Origin: Parvibaculum sp.
Lineage (GTDB): Bacteria > Pseudomonadota > Alphaproteobacteria > Parvibaculales > Parvibaculaceae
Reading direction: 5' to 3'
NCBI GenBank assembly: GCA_019635965.1
Contig: JAHBYK010000001.1
Location: 62,001 to 126,000, forward strand
Length of the DNA stretch: 64,000 nt
The notes under the pieces were generated by a model. The model did not search any database, was not told where the DNA came from, and saw only the letters and a program-made list of their open reading frames with translations. The position numbers were made by a program, and so were the translations under genes. Numbering within the stretch: the first letter of the stretch is position 1; each line of letters starts with the position of its first letter. Below are positions 63,746-64,000 of this stretch, piece after piece.

Positions 63746-64000
63746 ATCGCTTCCGCCTTCTTCAGTCCGGCGACATCGGCGTCGGAGAAGCCCCAGTCCT
63801 TCAGCGCGCTTTCCGTGTGCTCGCCGATCGTGGGCGCGGGGCCCTGGATCTTCGATTGCGTGCGCGAGAAGCGCGGCGCGACATTGGGCTGAGCCACGCC
63901 ATCGATCTCGACAATGGTCTCACGCGCCTTGTTATGCGGATGGTTGATCGCTTCCTTGATCGAGAGAACCGGTGCGAAGCAGATGTCCGTGCCTTCCATG
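63742..64000 (-). CDS. CaiB/BaiF-type CoA transferase, C-terminal fragment
   Basis: The visible 85 codons are the C-terminal end of a class III CoA-transferase (alpha-methylacyl-CoA racemase type): CFAPVLSIKEAINHPHNKAR, then APRFSRTQSKIQGPAPTIGEHTE and KDWGFSDADVAGLKKA. The gene continues off the right edge; the Met at 63999 is likely internal. It precedes the histidine phosphatase gene with a 4-base TTGA overlap. Confidence 0.88.
   Translation of the reverse strand, partial: MEGTDICFAPVLSIKEAINHPHNKARETIVEIDGVAQPNVAPRFSRTQSKIQGPAPTIGEHTESALKDWGFSDADVAGLKKAEAI

Overview
This 64 kb window is chromosomal DNA from a GC-rich alphaproteobacterium. The evidence is the lineage-typical gene orders: eno-ftsB-pdhA-pdhB(lipoyl-E1beta)-pdhC-lpd-lipA-coq10; a fused ispDF with pgpA and cinA; dusB-ntrB-ntrC-ntrY-ntrX-trkA; and hfq-hflX. 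A DUF1302 protein, a haloalkane dehalogenase and several CoA-ester enzymes suggest a catabolically versatile soil or marine organism, perhaps Parvibaculum-like. That genus guess is inference only. No rRNA, CRISPR array, insertion sequence, phage or plasmid gene was seen. One tRNA gene (Ser-UGA) is present.

Layout. 1-5.3 kb (minus strand): a sensor kinase cut by the left edge, the queC-queE-queD-queF queuosine-precursor operon, and a DUF1302 gene broken by a 1-base frameshift. 5.5-16.9 kb (plus): a PadR regulator with a perfect palindrome in front of it, then enolase, FtsB, the pyruvate dehydrogenase complex, a sulfatase, a PAS_5 protein, lipoyl synthase and a Coq10/RatA protein. 16.9-19.0 kb (minus): ispDF-pgpA-cinA with 4-base overlaps. 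19.1-31.7 kb (plus): dusB, the two Ntr two-component systems, trkA, a D-amino-acid-transaminase-like enzyme, hfq, hflX and an inositol-monophosphatase family protein. 31.7-43.9 kb (mostly minus): mazG, a GPH sugar transporter, two metallo-beta-lactamase-fold hydrolases, and a housekeeping run rlpA-dacC-tmk-(M23)-holB-metG-tatD. 44-50.8 kb: an MmgE/PrpD protein, a dehalogenase operon with membrane partners, rpiB, tRNA-Ser, a thioesterase, a tandem pair of six-cysteine secreted proteins and a glutathione transferase. 50.9-64 kb: a duplicated MFS transporter pair flanking a gamma-carbonic-anhydrase-fold protein, a malyl-CoA-lyase-like enzyme, an OYE reductase, HspQ, an acyltransferase, IalB, a YejA-like binding protein, and a run of nitronate-monooxygenase-like, acyl-CoA synthetase, phosphatase and CaiB genes.

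How it fits together. Enolase feeds pyruvate dehydrogenase, whose lipoyl domains are made functional by the neighbouring LipA. The Ntr genes couple nitrogen or redox sensing to transcription, with a potassium-channel regulator and Hfq downstream. The right part looks like accessory catabolism of halogenated or acyl-CoA substrates. The least explained items are the six-cysteine pair with its promoter palindrome, the dehalogenase operon, a QueD without the usual nucleophile Cys, a probably inactive M23 protein, and an NtrX lacking the GAFTGA loop.
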